64,000 bases of DNA from Larkinella terrae. GTDB lineage: Bacteria > Bacteroidota > Bacteroidia > Cytophagales > Spirosomataceae. The first letter of the stretch is position 1. Every line of letters begins with the position of its first letter. Below, in pieces: positions 16,315 to 26,283 of this stretch. The position numbers and the translations under genes were made by a program. A model generated the notes under the pieces. That model was not told where the DNA came from and made no database searches. It saw only the letters and a program-made list of their open reading frames with translations. The stretch covers positions 310,001 through 374,000 of the forward strand of contig NZ_WJXZ01000009.1 in the NCBI RefSeq assembly GCF_009668025.1, read 5' to 3'.

Positions 16315-19300
16315 ATGAAAAACTTGTACACCGTTGCCGTTGTTTTGCTGGCTTCGACCCTATCGTTTGCCCAAAAATCCAAAGACACCTGGGATGTGGC
16401 CGCTTCGCACGGTCCTTCCAAAGAAGTCAGTTTAACGACCAGTGAAGGCACCTGGATGAACCTCGACGTGAGTCCCGATGGCCGCGAAATCGTTTTCGAT
16501 ATGCTGGGCGACCTCTACACCTTGCCCATCACCGGCGGAACGGCCAAATTATTGGCAGGCGGTTTACCGCTGGACATTCAGCCGCGCTACAGCCCCGACG
16601 GCAAGCGGATTTCGTTCACCAGCGACCGCGCCGGTGGCGACAACATCTGGACGATGAACCGCGACGGTTCCAGTCCGCGCCAGATTACCAACGAAGATTT
16701 CCGGTTACTGAACAACGCCGTCTGGACGCCCGACGGCCAGTATCTCATTGCCCGCAAGCACTTTACGAGTCGCCGGTCGCTCGGCGCCGGTGAGCTTTGG
16801 CTGTATCACGCCGGAGGAATTACGTCGGGTCTGCAGCTCACCAAACGAAAAAACGACCAGCAGGACGCCGGTGAACCCTGCGTTTCGCCGGATGGTCGTT
16901 ATGTTTATTTCAGCGAAGACGTCAGTCCGGGGCCAATTTTCCAGTACAACAAAGACCCGAATGGGCAGATTTACGCCATCCGGCGGCTGGATCGGCAAAC
17001 CGGCGAAGTGAAGAATATCATCACTGGACCAGGTGGGGCCACACGTCCGCAGATTTCGCCCGACGGTCGGCAGCTGGCTTTTGTCCGGCGCGTTCGTACC
17101 AAAACCGTGTTGTTCATCCACGACCTGAAAACCGGTGAGGAGTTTCCGGTTTTCGATCAGCTGAATAAAGACCAGCAGGAAGCCTGGGCCATCATGGGCT
17201 TGTATCCGAATTACGACTGGCTGCCCGACGGCAAAGAGCTGGTGATCTGGGCCAAAGGTAAATTATTCCGGGTCAACGTGTCGACGGCCAAAGGGGTTGA
17301 GATCCCGTTTTCGGTCAATGCCAAACTGACGGTGACCGACGCCGTACGTTTTCCGCAGACGGTTTTTTCGCCGACGTTTGAGTCCAAAATGATTCGCCAC
17401 GCCCGCACGTCGCCCGACGAAAAAACGCTGATTTTTCACGCTGCCGGTTTTCTTTATACGAAAACGCTGCCCAACGGCCAGCCCGAACGATTGACGAAAG
17501 AAACCGCCAGTTTTGAGTACGAACCCAGTTTCAGCCCCGACGGAAAGTTTCTCCTTTACACCACCTGGAATGATTCGTTGACGGGTAGCATTCGGAAACT
17601 GGATTTGAAAACCCGCAAAATTGAAACCCTGACGCGGGAAAAGGGCTTTTACAACACCCCGGTTTTCTCACCTGATGGTACCCAGATCGTGTTTCGGAAA
17701 TCGACCGGAAACGGTTTTATGGGTTTTGCGTACGGCAAGGAACCCGGTTTGTATGTCATGGCGGCCAACGGCGGCACGCCAAAATTCATTCGGGAAGACG
17801 GCGAAGACCCGCTTTTCAACAGCACCGGCGACCGGATTTATTTTGTGGAAGACGGCGCTACGAAGGCCTTCAAGAGCGTGACGCTGAACAATGCCGACGA
17901 GCAAACGCATTTTACGTCGCAATATGCCACGCGCTTCGTTCCCAGCCCTGATTACCGCTGGATTGCGTTTCAGGAGCTTTTTCAGGTCTACATTGCTCCG
18001 TTTACGCAGGCCGGGAAAGCCGCCGATCTTTCGGGCGGCACCAGGGCCTTCCCGGTTTATAAAGTCACGCGCGACGCGGGCGATTACCTGCATTGGTCGA
18101 CCGACAGCAAAAAACTGCACTGGACCATTGGCCCCGAATATTTCACACGTTCCATTCAGAACAGTTTTGCATTTGTCGAAGGCGCTCCCGAAAAACTGCC
18201 AGCGATCGACAGCACCGGCCTTCCGATCGGTTTGAAACTTACCACCGACGTTCCGAAAGGCATTGTGGCTTTCAAAGGCGGCACGGTTTTAACGATGAAA
18301 GACGATGCCGTGATCGAAAACGGAACTGTGGTGGTGCAGGACAACAAGATTCTGGCGGTAGGACCAGCCAGTTCGGTCAGCATTCCGGCGGGGGCCAAAA
18401 TCATCGATGCGACTGGGAAAACCATCATGCCCGGCCTGATCGATACGCACGCGCACATCGGCACCGGCGACGGCAAATCACCCCAGCAGCAGTGGTCGTA
18501 TTTCACGAATCTGGCCTACGGCGTCACGACCGTCCACGATCCGTCGTCGAACACCGAAATGGTTTTCAGCCAATCAGAAATGGTCAAAACCGGTCGGATG
18601 ATCGGTCCACGGGTGTATTCAACGGGAACGATCCTGTACGGTGCCGACGGTGATTTCAAAACGATCATCAACAGCCTCGAAGACGCCCGTTCGCACCTGC
18701 GCCGGATGAAAGCCGTGGGCGCGTTTTCGGTCAAAAGCTATAACCAGCCCCGCCGGAACCAGCGCCAGCAGATCATTCAGGCCGCCCGCGAACTGGGCAT
18801 GATGGTGGTACCGGAAGGTGGCTCGTTTTTCAACCACAACATGACCATGATCATGGACGGTCACACGACAATCGAACACAATATTCCGGTCGATCCGGTT
18901 TACAAAGACGTGGTGTCGTTGTGGAGCAACAGCAAAACCGGTTATACGCCGACGCTCATCGTAGCTTTCGGTAGTGTTTCGGGCGAATATTACTGGTACC
19001 AGAAAATGAATGTCTGGGAGCAGGAACGCCTGTTGCGGTTTACGCCCCGCGCCGTGGTCGACAGCCGATCTCGTCGGCGGACGATGCTGCCGGATGAAGA
19101 ATTCGGGCACGTAGGCAATTCGCAGACCGCTAAACAACTTTCCGACGCGGGCGTGAGTGTTCACCTCGGAGCGCACGGTCAGTTGCAGGGTCTGGGAGCG
19201 CACTGGGAACTCTGGATGCTCGGACAGGGCGGTATTTCAAATCTGCAGGCGCTAAAACAAGCCACCATCATTCCGGCCCGAAACCTGGGACTTGACCGGG

Positions 19301-19569
19301 AAATCGGATCGCTGGAAGTTGGAAAACTGGCGGACCTACTGGTGCTGGACAAAAATCCGTTACAAGACCTTCGCAACAGCGAAGCGATTCAGTTTGTGAT
19401 GGTTAACGGTCGTCTTTTCGATGCTGCTTCGATGAACGAAACCGGCAATTACAACCGCCCGCGCAGTAAGTTTTTCTGGGAAAATAACCGCTATAACGAC
19501 GCCTTTGAATGGCACGCCGAAACCCAAAGCTTCGGCCACATTCATTGTATTTGCCAGGGGTTGCATTGA
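16315..19569 (+). CDS. Exported amidohydrolase with N-terminal TolB-like propeller
   Basis: A 1084-residue two-part protein. After a signal peptide (MKNLYTV...LSFAQ) residues 50-620 form a TolB/WD40-like beta-propeller, seen as repeats of the type SPDGKRISFTSDR, SPDGRYVYFSED and SPDGTQIVFRK. From about 640 it is an amidohydrolase of the imidazolonepropionase/prolidase-like group: TIMPGLIDTHAHIG supplies the first metal His pair (near residue 709), EHNIP and HLGAHGQ later ligands, and EVGKLADLLVLD the closing strand. Such fusions cleave amide or cyclic-amide bonds in the periplasm; substrate unknown. The tail ends in the unusual HIHCICQGLH, which could bind metal. The in-frame ATG at 16261 would add 18 residues before the signal and is rejected. 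Confidence 0.88.
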   Translation: MKNLYTVAVVLLASTLSFAQKSKDTWDVAASHGPSKEVSLTTSEGTWMNLDVSPDGREIVFDMLGDLYTLPITGGTAKLLAGGLPLDIQPRYSPDGKRISFTSDRAGGDNIWTMNRDGSSPRQITNEDFRLLNNAVWTPDGQYLIARKHFTSRRSLGAGELWLYHAGGITSGLQLTKRKNDQQDAGEPCVSPDGRYVYFSEDVSPGPIFQYNKDPNGQIYAIRRLDRQTGEVKNIITGPGGATRPQISPDGRQLAFVRRVRTKTVLFIHDLKTGEEFPVFDQLNKDQQEAWAIMGLYPNYDWLPDGKELVIWAKGKLFRVNVSTAKGVEIPFSVNAKLTVTDAVRFPQTVFSPTFESKMIRHARTSPDEKTLIFHAAGFLYTKTLPNGQPERLTKETASFEYEPSFSPDGKFLLYTTWNDSLTGSIRKLDLKTRKIETLTREKGFYNTPVFSPDGTQIVFRKSTGNGFMGFAYGKEPGLYVMAANGGTPKFIREDGEDPLFNSTGDRIYFVEDGATKAFKSVTLNNADEQTHFTSQYATRFVPSPDYRWIAFQELFQVYIAPFTQAGKAADLSGGTRAFPVYKVTRDAGDYLHWSTDSKKLHWTIGPEYFTRSIQNSFAFVEGAPEKLPAIDSTGLPIGLKLTTDVPKGIVAFKGGTVLTMKDDAVIENGTVVVQDNKILAVGPASSVSIPAGAKIIDATGKTIMPGLIDTHAHIGTGDGKSPQQQWSYFTNLAYGVTTVHDPSSNTEMVFSQSEMVKTGRMIGPRVYSTGTILYGADGDFKTIINSLEDARSHLRRMKAVGAFSVKSYNQPRRNQRQQIIQAARELGMMVVPEGGSFFNHNMTMIMDGHTTIEHNIPVDPVYKDVVSLWSNSKTGYTPTLIVAFGSVSGEYYWYQKMNVWEQERLLRFTPRAVVDSRSRRRTMLPDEEFGHVGNSQTAKQLSDAGVSVHLGAHGQLQGLGAHWELWMLGQGGISNLQALKQATIIPARNLGLDREIGSLEVGKLADLLVLDKNPLQDLRNSEAIQFVMVNGRLFDAASMNETGNYNRPRSKFFWENNRYNDAFEWHAETQSFGHIHCICQGLH

Positions 19570-19570
19570 T

Positions 19571-19697
19571 GGTTTGCGGTTTTCAGTTTACGGCATTCGG
19601 TTGGCGGACGCGTTCTTGTGGCAACTTGTGTCAGTCTCAGCGGGGACCACAACCGAATACAATAAACTGAAAACCATAAACTGTACACCGAAACCCG
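19571..19697. repeat. Nested inverted repeat, class C, copy 1
   Basis: The left arm (about 19571-19604) and right arm (about 19648-19697) share the complementary words CGGTTTTCAGTTTA and TAAACTGAAAACC and ATTCGGTTG and CAACCGAAT. The loop begins GGTTGGCGGACGCGTTCTT, nearly the same as in copy 2. It starts within 5 bp of the amidohydrolase stop. Confidence 0.8.
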
Positions 19698-19822
19698 CAA
19701 TCTTGTTACCGTATAATATATTAGGCTACAAACCGTTGTTTAAACGCGGTTTACGCCCATTGATCCAAAAATATTTCAATTAAATTGCGAGCTAAAACTT
19801 ATAGCTTGATAAACTTGATCCC

Positions 19823-20350
19823 ATGAAAAAAGCCCTTCTGTTCCTATTACTTGGCACAACTGTATTTGTGAGTTGCAATAAAGACGATGATGACACAACG
19901 CCTGCGGTGAAAACCAAAGCGGAAATGCTGATTAATACCTGGGAAGTTCAAAGCGGAACAGTAGGTTTGGGAGCTGCTGCCCCCATTCCTGGTTACACCA
20001 AAGGTGGCTCGACTAACCTGCTGGATATGAGTAAATTCCGCATGCAATTTAAAACCGGGGGTGACTTTGTTCAAACCAGCTTAGAAGGTGTCAGCACAAG
20101 CGGGAAATGGGCTTTATCGGACAACGATACGAAACTTACATTGACTACTCCCGCCCTTCCGGCCCCCGATGTCTGGAACATTACCAACCTGACGGAAACC
20201 AATTTTGATTTTGGCCGCGTGATTGCCGGAAATTCAACTGCGCCCGGTGACTTGTATTGGAAAAACCTGATCGATACCTACGGCAAACCCCTTGGTATTA
20301 CTTCAGCAAACGGTGTTACCATTGCCGTTAAAACCATTCCGGTCAAATAA
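19823..20350 (+). CDS. Lipocalin-size lipoprotein of unknown function
   Basis: A 175-residue lipoprotein: signal, lipobox FVSC (Cys18), then an NKDDDD stretch typical of surface-exposed Bacteroidota lipoproteins (acidic residues after the Cys favour export to the cell surface). The mature part reads like the lipocalin-like families common in this phylum: a WEVQSGT opening strand, then alternating strands such as FRMQFKTGGDF and GKWALSDNDTKLTL. No ligand or partner can be named. It is followed by a strong terminator shared with the convergent gene. Confidence 0.75.
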   Translation: MKKALLFLLLGTTVFVSCNKDDDDTTPAVKTKAEMLINTWEVQSGTVGLGAAAPIPGYTKGGSTNLLDMSKFRMQFKTGGDFVQTSLEGVSTSGKWALSDNDTKLTLTTPALPAPDVWNITNLTETNFDFGRVIAGNSTAPGDLYWKNLIDTYGKPLGITSANGVTIAVKTIPVK

Positions 20351-20372
20351 AAAATTCAGTATATAGCGAAAG

Positions 20373-20410
20373 CAAAACCGCATCGGGATCAAATTTCCGA
20401 TGCGGTTTTG
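20373..20410. terminator. Bidirectional terminator
   Basis: A 14-bp perfect stem (20373-20386 with 20397-20410) around a 10-nt loop, with T tracts on both strands. It lies between the rightward lipoprotein gene (stop 20350) and the leftward gene ending at 20433. Confidence 0.9.
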
Positions 20411-20432
20411 TTTTACCGTAAAAATCTGATTA

Positions 20433-22799
20433 TCAGCGCAGGATCATTAATGTTCCCCGCAATAATTTCGAATCAGGTTTATATCGAATCGCATAGGCGT
20501 AAGCACCCGCCGGAACCGCTTCGCCTTTCATCGTGCCGTCAAATGGATGCGTATACCCATCTTTTGACCAGTAAATTACCTCGCCCCAGCGGTTAAAAAC
20601 GGTTACTTCAACGTCCGGAAAGGCTTCGACGTTCTTTAATTCCCAGACATCGTTCTGTCCGTCGGCATTGGGCGTAAAAGCGCCCGGCACCCAGATTCGC
20701 TCATAAACCGTAATGACCAACGTCCCCTCGGCTTTGCAACCGGTAGCATTTTCAACGTTCAGGGTATAAACTATGTCGTCGCCAATGTTCTCGACTCGCG
20801 CGTTGGCTTCGGTCGCGTCGGCCAGATAGGTTGGTGGTGACCAGGCAAAACGCACCGGATCGCCGGTCAGTTGCGGACTGATAGTCAGCGAGGTACCGGG
20901 CGAAGTAATGATTTCTTCGGGAAACAAAACCGTGGGAATCGGCGCGACTACGGCGGTTTGCTGGGCCACGGCCGCCGGACATTCGGGCGCGAAATTAATG
21001 CTGTACGTCAACACGTGATTGCCAATTCCGGCCGCTTTTGAATCGTACTGATTTCCGGAAACACCCGGCCCGGCAAACGTCCCTCCCGCTGGTGTTCCCG
21101 TCAGCGAATAAACCGGTCCTTCCGTGCCACAAACCGACGGTATGGCTTCCATCGTGACCGTCACCGGAGGAATCTGTTCAACGGCAAATGGTTTTGAAAC
21201 CGCCTTGCAGCCATTTTCCGCGGTGACTTCAACCACGTATGTACCAGCGGTTTGCACCGAAAAAATCGGATCACTGACCGTCGCCACCGGCTGACCGTCG
21301 CGTTGCCAGGCAAAACTGACCCCGCCCAGACCTTCGAGCGGAAGCGATGCTCCGGGACAAATGCGGGTTTGGGCGGACCGGATGTCGGCTTGAACCACCG
21401 GAGCCCGCGTGAGGGAAACGGTCGGTGTTGTATAGGTACACCCAAACTGGGTTTGCGTGAGTGTAACGCGGTATTGGCCCGGTTGGGTTATCGTTAATGT
21501 ATTATCAGTTGCCGGAACGGTTACCGGTTTTTCATCCTTAAACCAATCGTATTTCATATTGACGCCCCCCGGAACGCTCAGCGTTACGGAGCCGTCGGTT
21601 GCGCATAATTGCCCGGCAGGATTGATCGACGAACTCAGATCGATCACGTTTACTCTCACATTCTGCGAACCGCTGGCTTTCCCGCACTGCGTTTTCAGCG
21701 AAACAAAAACGGAATAGGTTCCGGGTTCATTAACAGTCAGTTTAGTGCCGGTGGCATCTGCCAGGTTGATGCCATCACGTCGCCACTGGTAATTCCAGTC
21801 CGGATTCAGGGAGGTTTGAAGTTCCAGCGACTTACCTTTGCAAATCGTGAAGTCGGTGGCGGGGAGCTGGCCGGTTGCCCAAACCGGCGGATTGGGGGCG
21901 GTGACCGGTGGACAATCGATAACCAGAAACTGAAAATCCCGGCGAACTTCGCCAATTTTAATTCCATTCCGGTATTCCTCAACTTTCACAGCAAACACGA
22001 ACAGCCCTAACTGACTGGGTGTCACGGACAACTGTCCGCTTCTGGAATCGACCTGCAGCGTCGGATTTCCGGGAATTGAACTGTTCGGGGCAAAACCGGG
22101 TAGCCACTGAATATCCGGATACGGCCCCGACGAAACTTCCGATGTGCGACTGTTTCCGCCGTTTTTATTCAATGGCGTAATCATCGAGTAACGCAACTCA
22201 TCACCGTCGGGATCGACGCCCCCAAACGGAAATGTAAATGGCTCATTGATACAGAGATACTCGCCGTTGATGGAGTTGAAACGAGGGGACGAGTTGTTGT
22301 AATACTGCCCGTCTTTTACCAGTGCCGGGAATTCGAGGTAAAACGTAAAACCGGTTTGGAGCGGGTTCGTGATGTTATTGATTCCGGCGTTCCGGTTCTG
22401 GGTCTGAAACGACATGTAATACCCGGCCGCATCATTGTAATCCAACGGATTGAGCTGAATATCAGCCCCAAAGGTTGCCACAATCATCCGCTGGTTCTGG
22501 GAGGTAGCACAGGCTTCGTTCGTAAAAACCACCTTTTGCCGCTGATCGGTTTCCCGCACCGAAAAAACCATCATCCGCTGATTGTCCCGCCGACGGAAGA
22601 TACCGATATCACCGCCCGTAGTTTGGGCCGCCCGGTTATTGTCTTCGAGGTAATTGGTAACGATTATCCGAAAATGCCCCGGCGTGTCGCCAATGGCCCG
22701 CATTTCGATCTGACCGCCCACCTGGTGAGTAGCCAGAACAGGCATGGCAAAGCCCAGCAGAAGTAGCCAGAGCAAAGCTCGGTGAGCAGCGAGAAACAT
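20433..22799 (-). CDS. Type IX secreted protein with gliding-motility C-terminal domain (1)
   Basis: A 788-residue secreted protein. It has a signal peptide (to about residue 24, ends LATHQVGG), an N-terminal domain of about 290 residues found in many Cytophagales gliding-type proteins, several Ig/PKD-like beta modules (about 300-690), and a C-terminal CHU_C/type B sorting domain from about 700 (WVPGAFTPNADGQNDVW, NRWGEVIYWS, ending in TLMILR). That domain directs export through the type IX secretion system and surface attachment. The start at 22799 is chosen because the longer frame (22847) only adds residues before the signal. It lies 108 bp downstream of a protein with the same C-terminus; probable role is a cell-surface adhesin or scaffold. 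Confidence 0.88.
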   Translation of the reverse strand: MFLAAHRALLWLLLLGFAMPVLATHQVGGQIEMRAIGDTPGHFRIIVTNYLEDNNRAAQTTGGDIGIFRRRDNQRMMVFSVRETDQRQKVVFTNEACATSQNQRMIVATFGADIQLNPLDYNDAAGYYMSFQTQNRNAGINNITNPLQTGFTFYLEFPALVKDGQYYNNSSPRFNSINGEYLCINEPFTFPFGGVDPDGDELRYSMITPLNKNGGNSRTSEVSSGPYPDIQWLPGFAPNSSIPGNPTLQVDSRSGQLSVTPSQLGLFVFAVKVEEYRNGIKIGEVRRDFQFLVIDCPPVTAPNPPVWATGQLPATDFTICKGKSLELQTSLNPDWNYQWRRDGINLADATGTKLTVNEPGTYSVFVSLKTQCGKASGSQNVRVNVIDLSSSINPAGQLCATDGSVTLSVPGGVNMKYDWFKDEKPVTVPATDNTLTITQPGQYRVTLTQTQFGCTYTTPTVSLTRAPVVQADIRSAQTRICPGASLPLEGLGGVSFAWQRDGQPVATVSDPIFSVQTAGTYVVEVTAENGCKAVSKPFAVEQIPPVTVTMEAIPSVCGTEGPVYSLTGTPAGGTFAGPGVSGNQYDSKAAGIGNHVLTYSINFAPECPAAVAQQTAVVAPIPTVLFPEEIITSPGTSLTISPQLTGDPVRFAWSPPTYLADATEANARVENIGDDIVYTLNVENATGCKAEGTLVITVYERIWVPGAFTPNADGQNDVWELKNVEAFPDVEVTVFNRWGEVIYWSKDGYTHPFDGTMKGEAVPAGAYAYAIRYKPDSKLLRGTLMILR

Positions 22800-22907
22800 G
22801 GATAGGTAGAGAGTTTGGCAATAGAAATCTGGTAATGACAGAAACAAAATGTACTTATAAAGTTACTCTTTTTTTAATACTGCAAACTAAAAATTAATTC
22901 AACAATG

Positions 22908-24656
22908 TCAGTGAATGAGCATAACCGTACCGCGCCGTTCGTCAAGTTTCCCGTTGATATAAGCAACTTTTATTTTATACGTATAAATACCGCTTTCGGA
23001 GGTCTCGCCCAGGTACTCGCCATTCCAGCCATACGCCGGGTCGGAAGCCGGAAAATTCTGTTTTCGGAAAATGACCTCGCTCCAACGGTTGTAGATCAGA
23101 AATTCTTTCACCTCTGTCACGCAGTCGGTCCCCAAAATCAGAAAGACGTCATTATTTCCGTCTTTGTTTGGTGTAAAAGCCGTTGGTGTGTGGATCGTGC
23201 AGTCGCCGATGGTCACTTCGACCGATGCGGTTTTCTGGCAATGAAACTCCAGATCCTCGACAATCAACGTGTAACGAGTTGTTTCAGAAGGTTTTGCGGT
23301 CGTGACCGCGCAGGTCGGACACGCTAATCCTTCAGACGGACTCCACTGGTATTTGTAATTCCCGGCCGAAGAAACCGTTGCGCGAAGCTGGGCGCTGGCG
23401 TTCGGCCGAATAATCGTATCCGAACTGACCAGAAATTCAATCGATTTGATGCTCAGGTTTGTCGTAACAATACTGTCGCACAGCGGTTTGGGCCGTTCAA
23501 TCCGCGTTTCATACGATCCAGCGGTTTTATAAACCGTCGTGCCCACCGTGTAACTTTCTCCTTCGCAGATCGTGACCGTCTGCGAGCTGCGCGCCAACGG
23601 CCGGACGCTCAGAATGGTTTTCACCAGGCTATCGCACACATTTTCACCCCGCTTGATTCGGGTCAGGTAAGTACCAGCCTTGCGGTACGTCGAATCGGCA
23701 ACGACATAGCCATCGCCCTCACAAATTGAAGCCGTCACGGGCACCGGTTCTTTCTGTGGCTCAAAACTGACGGTATGGTTCAGTTGGAATTCGCAGGTTT
23801 CGTTCAGGCTGGAAAAGGGTTTCACTTTCACCCAGTACTTCGCGCCCTGAACGGGATTGATCGCGATGGTCGGGGTCGTTTCGCCGGTACTCCAGACGTA
23901 GGTCGCAAAGCCTTCCGGCGCTTTCAAGACCATTTTCGGATCGATCAATGGGCAGTACAAAGCGGTCGTAATCTCGGCTTTCAGGCATTGGGCGTCGAAA
24001 TATGCGTAACCTACGTGCCGCATTTCCGTACAACCGTGGGCAGTAACTTCCACCGTAATCGTCTGACCGACATAACTTTGTAGGTTAACCGCGCCCGTTG
24101 TCCAGTTCCGGTAGCGAATCGTCCCCTGGTTTTTAAAACCGTCGATGGTTCCGGCTGAGGTTACATTGTAGAAACTACACCCGATGGTTGAGCCATCCTG
24201 CGTGGTGATGCGGATCATAAATTCCGGTTGCTGCCAGACCTGATGGGCCGGGTTGTCGAGAATTACCGCAAATTTGTACTGAAAAAGGGTGTTATCGGGC
24301 GTGACGACAAACGAGCCTTTGATGCGATCGAAACGCCCGCCCCGGGTTACATTTCCGATCCGAATTGAATAGTTACTACCCGGTGCCACCATCGGAATAA
24401 CCTCACTGGTGATAAGCGGATCGTTACCGCTACTCGTAATCAGATGGCCATTCTGAAAAGAACCCAGCACTTCGCTCTGGTATTCGACCTTCTGATTCAC
24501 ATCTGTCACCACGCCATTCGACAGAATCCAGCCTCGGGTGGTCCCTTCCTCAAAACCGATGTTGGCACAATCCAACTGCTGGCCGAATCCTTTTGTTACT
24601 CCAAACAACAGGGCCAGCATCAGCAACAAGCGGATTCGAAGTAGCAGTACATTCAT
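22908..24656 (-). CDS. Type IX secreted protein with gliding-motility C-terminal domain (2)
   Basis: A 582-residue secreted protein: signal peptide (ends GFGQ at about 25), a beta-rich N-terminal domain starting LDCANIGFEEGTTRGW, a pair of about 48-residue tandem repeats (ICEGDGYVVADSTYRKAGTY and ICEGESYTVGTTVYKTAGSY, each with a conserved VCDSLV or LCDSIV), a short PKD-like module with a CPTC pair, and the CHU_C/type B sorting domain (TAFTPNKDGNNDVF, YNRWSEVIF, ending RRGTVMLIH). Export by type IX secretion is expected. The gene is followed by its relative at 22799, so the two may be co-transcribed. The conserved cysteines suggest disulfide-stapled stalk repeats. Confidence 0.88.
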   Translation of the reverse strand: MNVLLLRIRLLLMLALLFGVTKGFGQQLDCANIGFEEGTTRGWILSNGVVTDVNQKVEYQSEVLGSFQNGHLITSSGNDPLITSEVIPMVAPGSNYSIRIGNVTRGGRFDRIKGSFVVTPDNTLFQYKFAVILDNPAHQVWQQPEFMIRITTQDGSTIGCSFYNVTSAGTIDGFKNQGTIRYRNWTTGAVNLQSYVGQTITVEVTAHGCTEMRHVGYAYFDAQCLKAEITTALYCPLIDPKMVLKAPEGFATYVWSTGETTPTIAINPVQGAKYWVKVKPFSSLNETCEFQLNHTVSFEPQKEPVPVTASICEGDGYVVADSTYRKAGTYLTRIKRGENVCDSLVKTILSVRPLARSSQTVTICEGESYTVGTTVYKTAGSYETRIERPKPLCDSIVTTNLSIKSIEFLVSSDTIIRPNASAQLRATVSSAGNYKYQWSPSEGLACPTCAVTTAKPSETTRYTLIVEDLEFHCQKTASVEVTIGDCTIHTPTAFTPNKDGNNDVFLILGTDCVTEVKEFLIYNRWSEVIFRKQNFPASDPAYGWNGEYLGETSESGIYTYKIKVAYINGKLDERRGTVMLIH

Positions 24657-24769
24657 GGGAGGTTGGATTTCCGGGTTTCGTCAGTACATACGCGGAAAAT
24701 CCCGGATGCGTTGCACCCGTTACTACTTTATTGAATTCGGCTACTTATTCTATTTCATTTATTTTATTT

Positions 24770-24798
24770 GAGTTCTGGAGGGACGGCACATTTGTACC
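24770..24798. repeat. REP-like palindrome type 2, copy a
   Basis: GAGTTCTGGAGGGACGGCAC matches GAGTTCCGGAGGAACACCAT at 49532. The core is the small hairpin GTTC-YGGA-GRAC. It sits 8 bp beyond the stop of the leftward deacetylase. Confidence 0.5.
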
Positions 24799-24806
24799 AA
24801 ATACTA

Positions 24807-25667
24807 CTATCGCAAATCCCGGTAGCCGATTAATTGAATTCCTTTGGCTTTGATCAATTCTTTGATTTTGGGGCTGGTCCAGGCGTCGGTCACACCCTGA
24901 CGATCGACGGCAACCTGCTCGTAACCAATGTGGTGAATGGCACGCAGCTCCGGCGAATCCAATCCGGGATGATCAACAAACAAATAGGTTTTACCGGGTT
25001 CCAGGCTTTCGAGCATTTTGGAAAAACTCTCGATTTTTTCCGCCGATGTCGCATGCGGACCAATGTAACCCGCGCCCGTAACACCCAAATCCTGCATGTT
25101 CCGGTCCAGAATCAGGAGATTATATTCCTTTGCCAGTTTCTGAATCAGGGATTTCACCTCATCACCCATGCCGGTGCAGCCCATGTGCCCGGAAATGTGG
25201 CTGACGCGGGGAATCTTTTTCATCCCCATCTCGATCTGCGCCCTAAATTCCTTTTCGACGTCCTCAATTTTCCAGTCGTTTTCGACCAGCGCCCGTTTGG
25301 GGTAATTTTTGTTCGGGTATATCATCGGGTAAAAATAACCGTCGGCATCGCGCAGACTCGGACTGGCCGTCAGAGGCCGCCATTTCACGTTGTCCCATTC
25401 GCTGGTCAACGCCAGGTGAATGCCGACATCGATATTCGGAATGTCTTTCAGCATCTCAACCGCTTCCGGAAACCAGGGCGAGGGAACAATCACCTCAATC
25501 GACGATTCGATGCCTTCTTTGAAACACTTCACCAGTGCTTCATTGCCTGAATGGGAATATCCCATGTCATCCCCACGAACGATCAGCCGGGGCGGTTTGG
25601 ATTGGGCAAAAACCGGGTGAAAACCAATCAGAAAATAACCCACTACTAGCGGAAAAAGCTTTTTCAT
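24807..25667 (-). CDS. YdjC/ChbG family carbohydrate deacetylase, exported
   Basis: A 286-residue member of the YdjC/ChbG family, metal-dependent deacetylases that remove N-acetyl groups from sugars such as chitobiose. The metal ligands are visible: RGDDMGYS (Asp), GIHLALTSEW (His) and SHISGHMG (His). Unlike cytoplasmic ChbG it has a signal peptide (MKKLFPL...VFAQ, about 21 residues), so it should work in the periplasm. Length and motif order are normal. It is divergent from SusC/SusD pair 1, which may import the product or substrate; that link is inference only. Confidence 0.87.
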   Translation of the reverse strand: MKKLFPLVVGYFLIGFHPVFAQSKPPRLIVRGDDMGYSHSGNEALVKCFKEGIESSIEVIVPSPWFPEAVEMLKDIPNIDVGIHLALTSEWDNVKWRPLTASPSLRDADGYFYPMIYPNKNYPKRALVENDWKIEDVEKEFRAQIEMGMKKIPRVSHISGHMGCTGMGDEVKSLIQKLAKEYNLLILDRNMQDLGVTGAGYIGPHATSAEKIESFSKMLESLEPGKTYLFVDHPGLDSPELRAIHHIGYEQVAVDRQGVTDAWTSPKIKELIKAKGIQLIGYRDLR

Positions 25668-26283
25668 AGAAACTTAAGCGGTTTTCTGAGGAGAAAATAG
25701 TTCAACGGCTTTCAAACTAACAATCTGAACAACCTGACTTTGAATGCAGTAAAGGTTGGTTCATGGTCATTTTACTTGCCTGGCCAGGTGAGTTTCTGCA
25801 CGGCAGCCGATTACATATTCACTCCTTTCGCTGCCCTTCCGACTGGCAAATGTCGCCTGCCGAACACTCTTGCATCTTCTTAATAAAGTAATAAAGCAGA
25901 TTCTAGAATTTATATAAACTTTAAATAATTATATTTTCAACAGCTAGAATTTGAAAACTCAATTAATTAATCAAATAATACCGATATTAAGAAGTTTAGA
26001 TAAATAATTATTCGGCATAATATAATTATTTGCAATATAATTTTTTATTATTTTAATATTTTTAGAATATAATTTGGTATTGTATTATTTTATATTTTAC
26101 ATTACATTTTTAATTTTCCACGTAAACCACCCCTAATAAGGTCTAATATGAAACCTTCTTTTTAAATATTTAAAATTTTTTGTTCATTATTGACCATATT
26201 TTGAACTTAAAAATATTAATCTTAAAAACCCAATAAAACAATAATAGTCCAATTTCATCTCACTTCATTAATCTTTCATCTCT
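25668..26283. other. AT-rich divergent intergenic region before SusC pair 1
   Basis: This 616-bp region holds no gene that I can support. From about 25890 it is strongly AT-rich and likely contains the susC promoter and leader. The best promoter-like match is TTG at 26180-26182 with TATTTTG at 26197-26203, but the 14-nt spacer is short. A near-palindrome centred on CCTGGCCAGG lies near 25782. AGCGGTTTT occurs at 25677-25685. Confidence 0.45.

Noticed and set aside
25668-26283. Riboswitch or structured RNA in the leader of SusC pair 1
   Set aside because: The region is AT-rich with no strong stem and no known riboswitch core that I can recognise.
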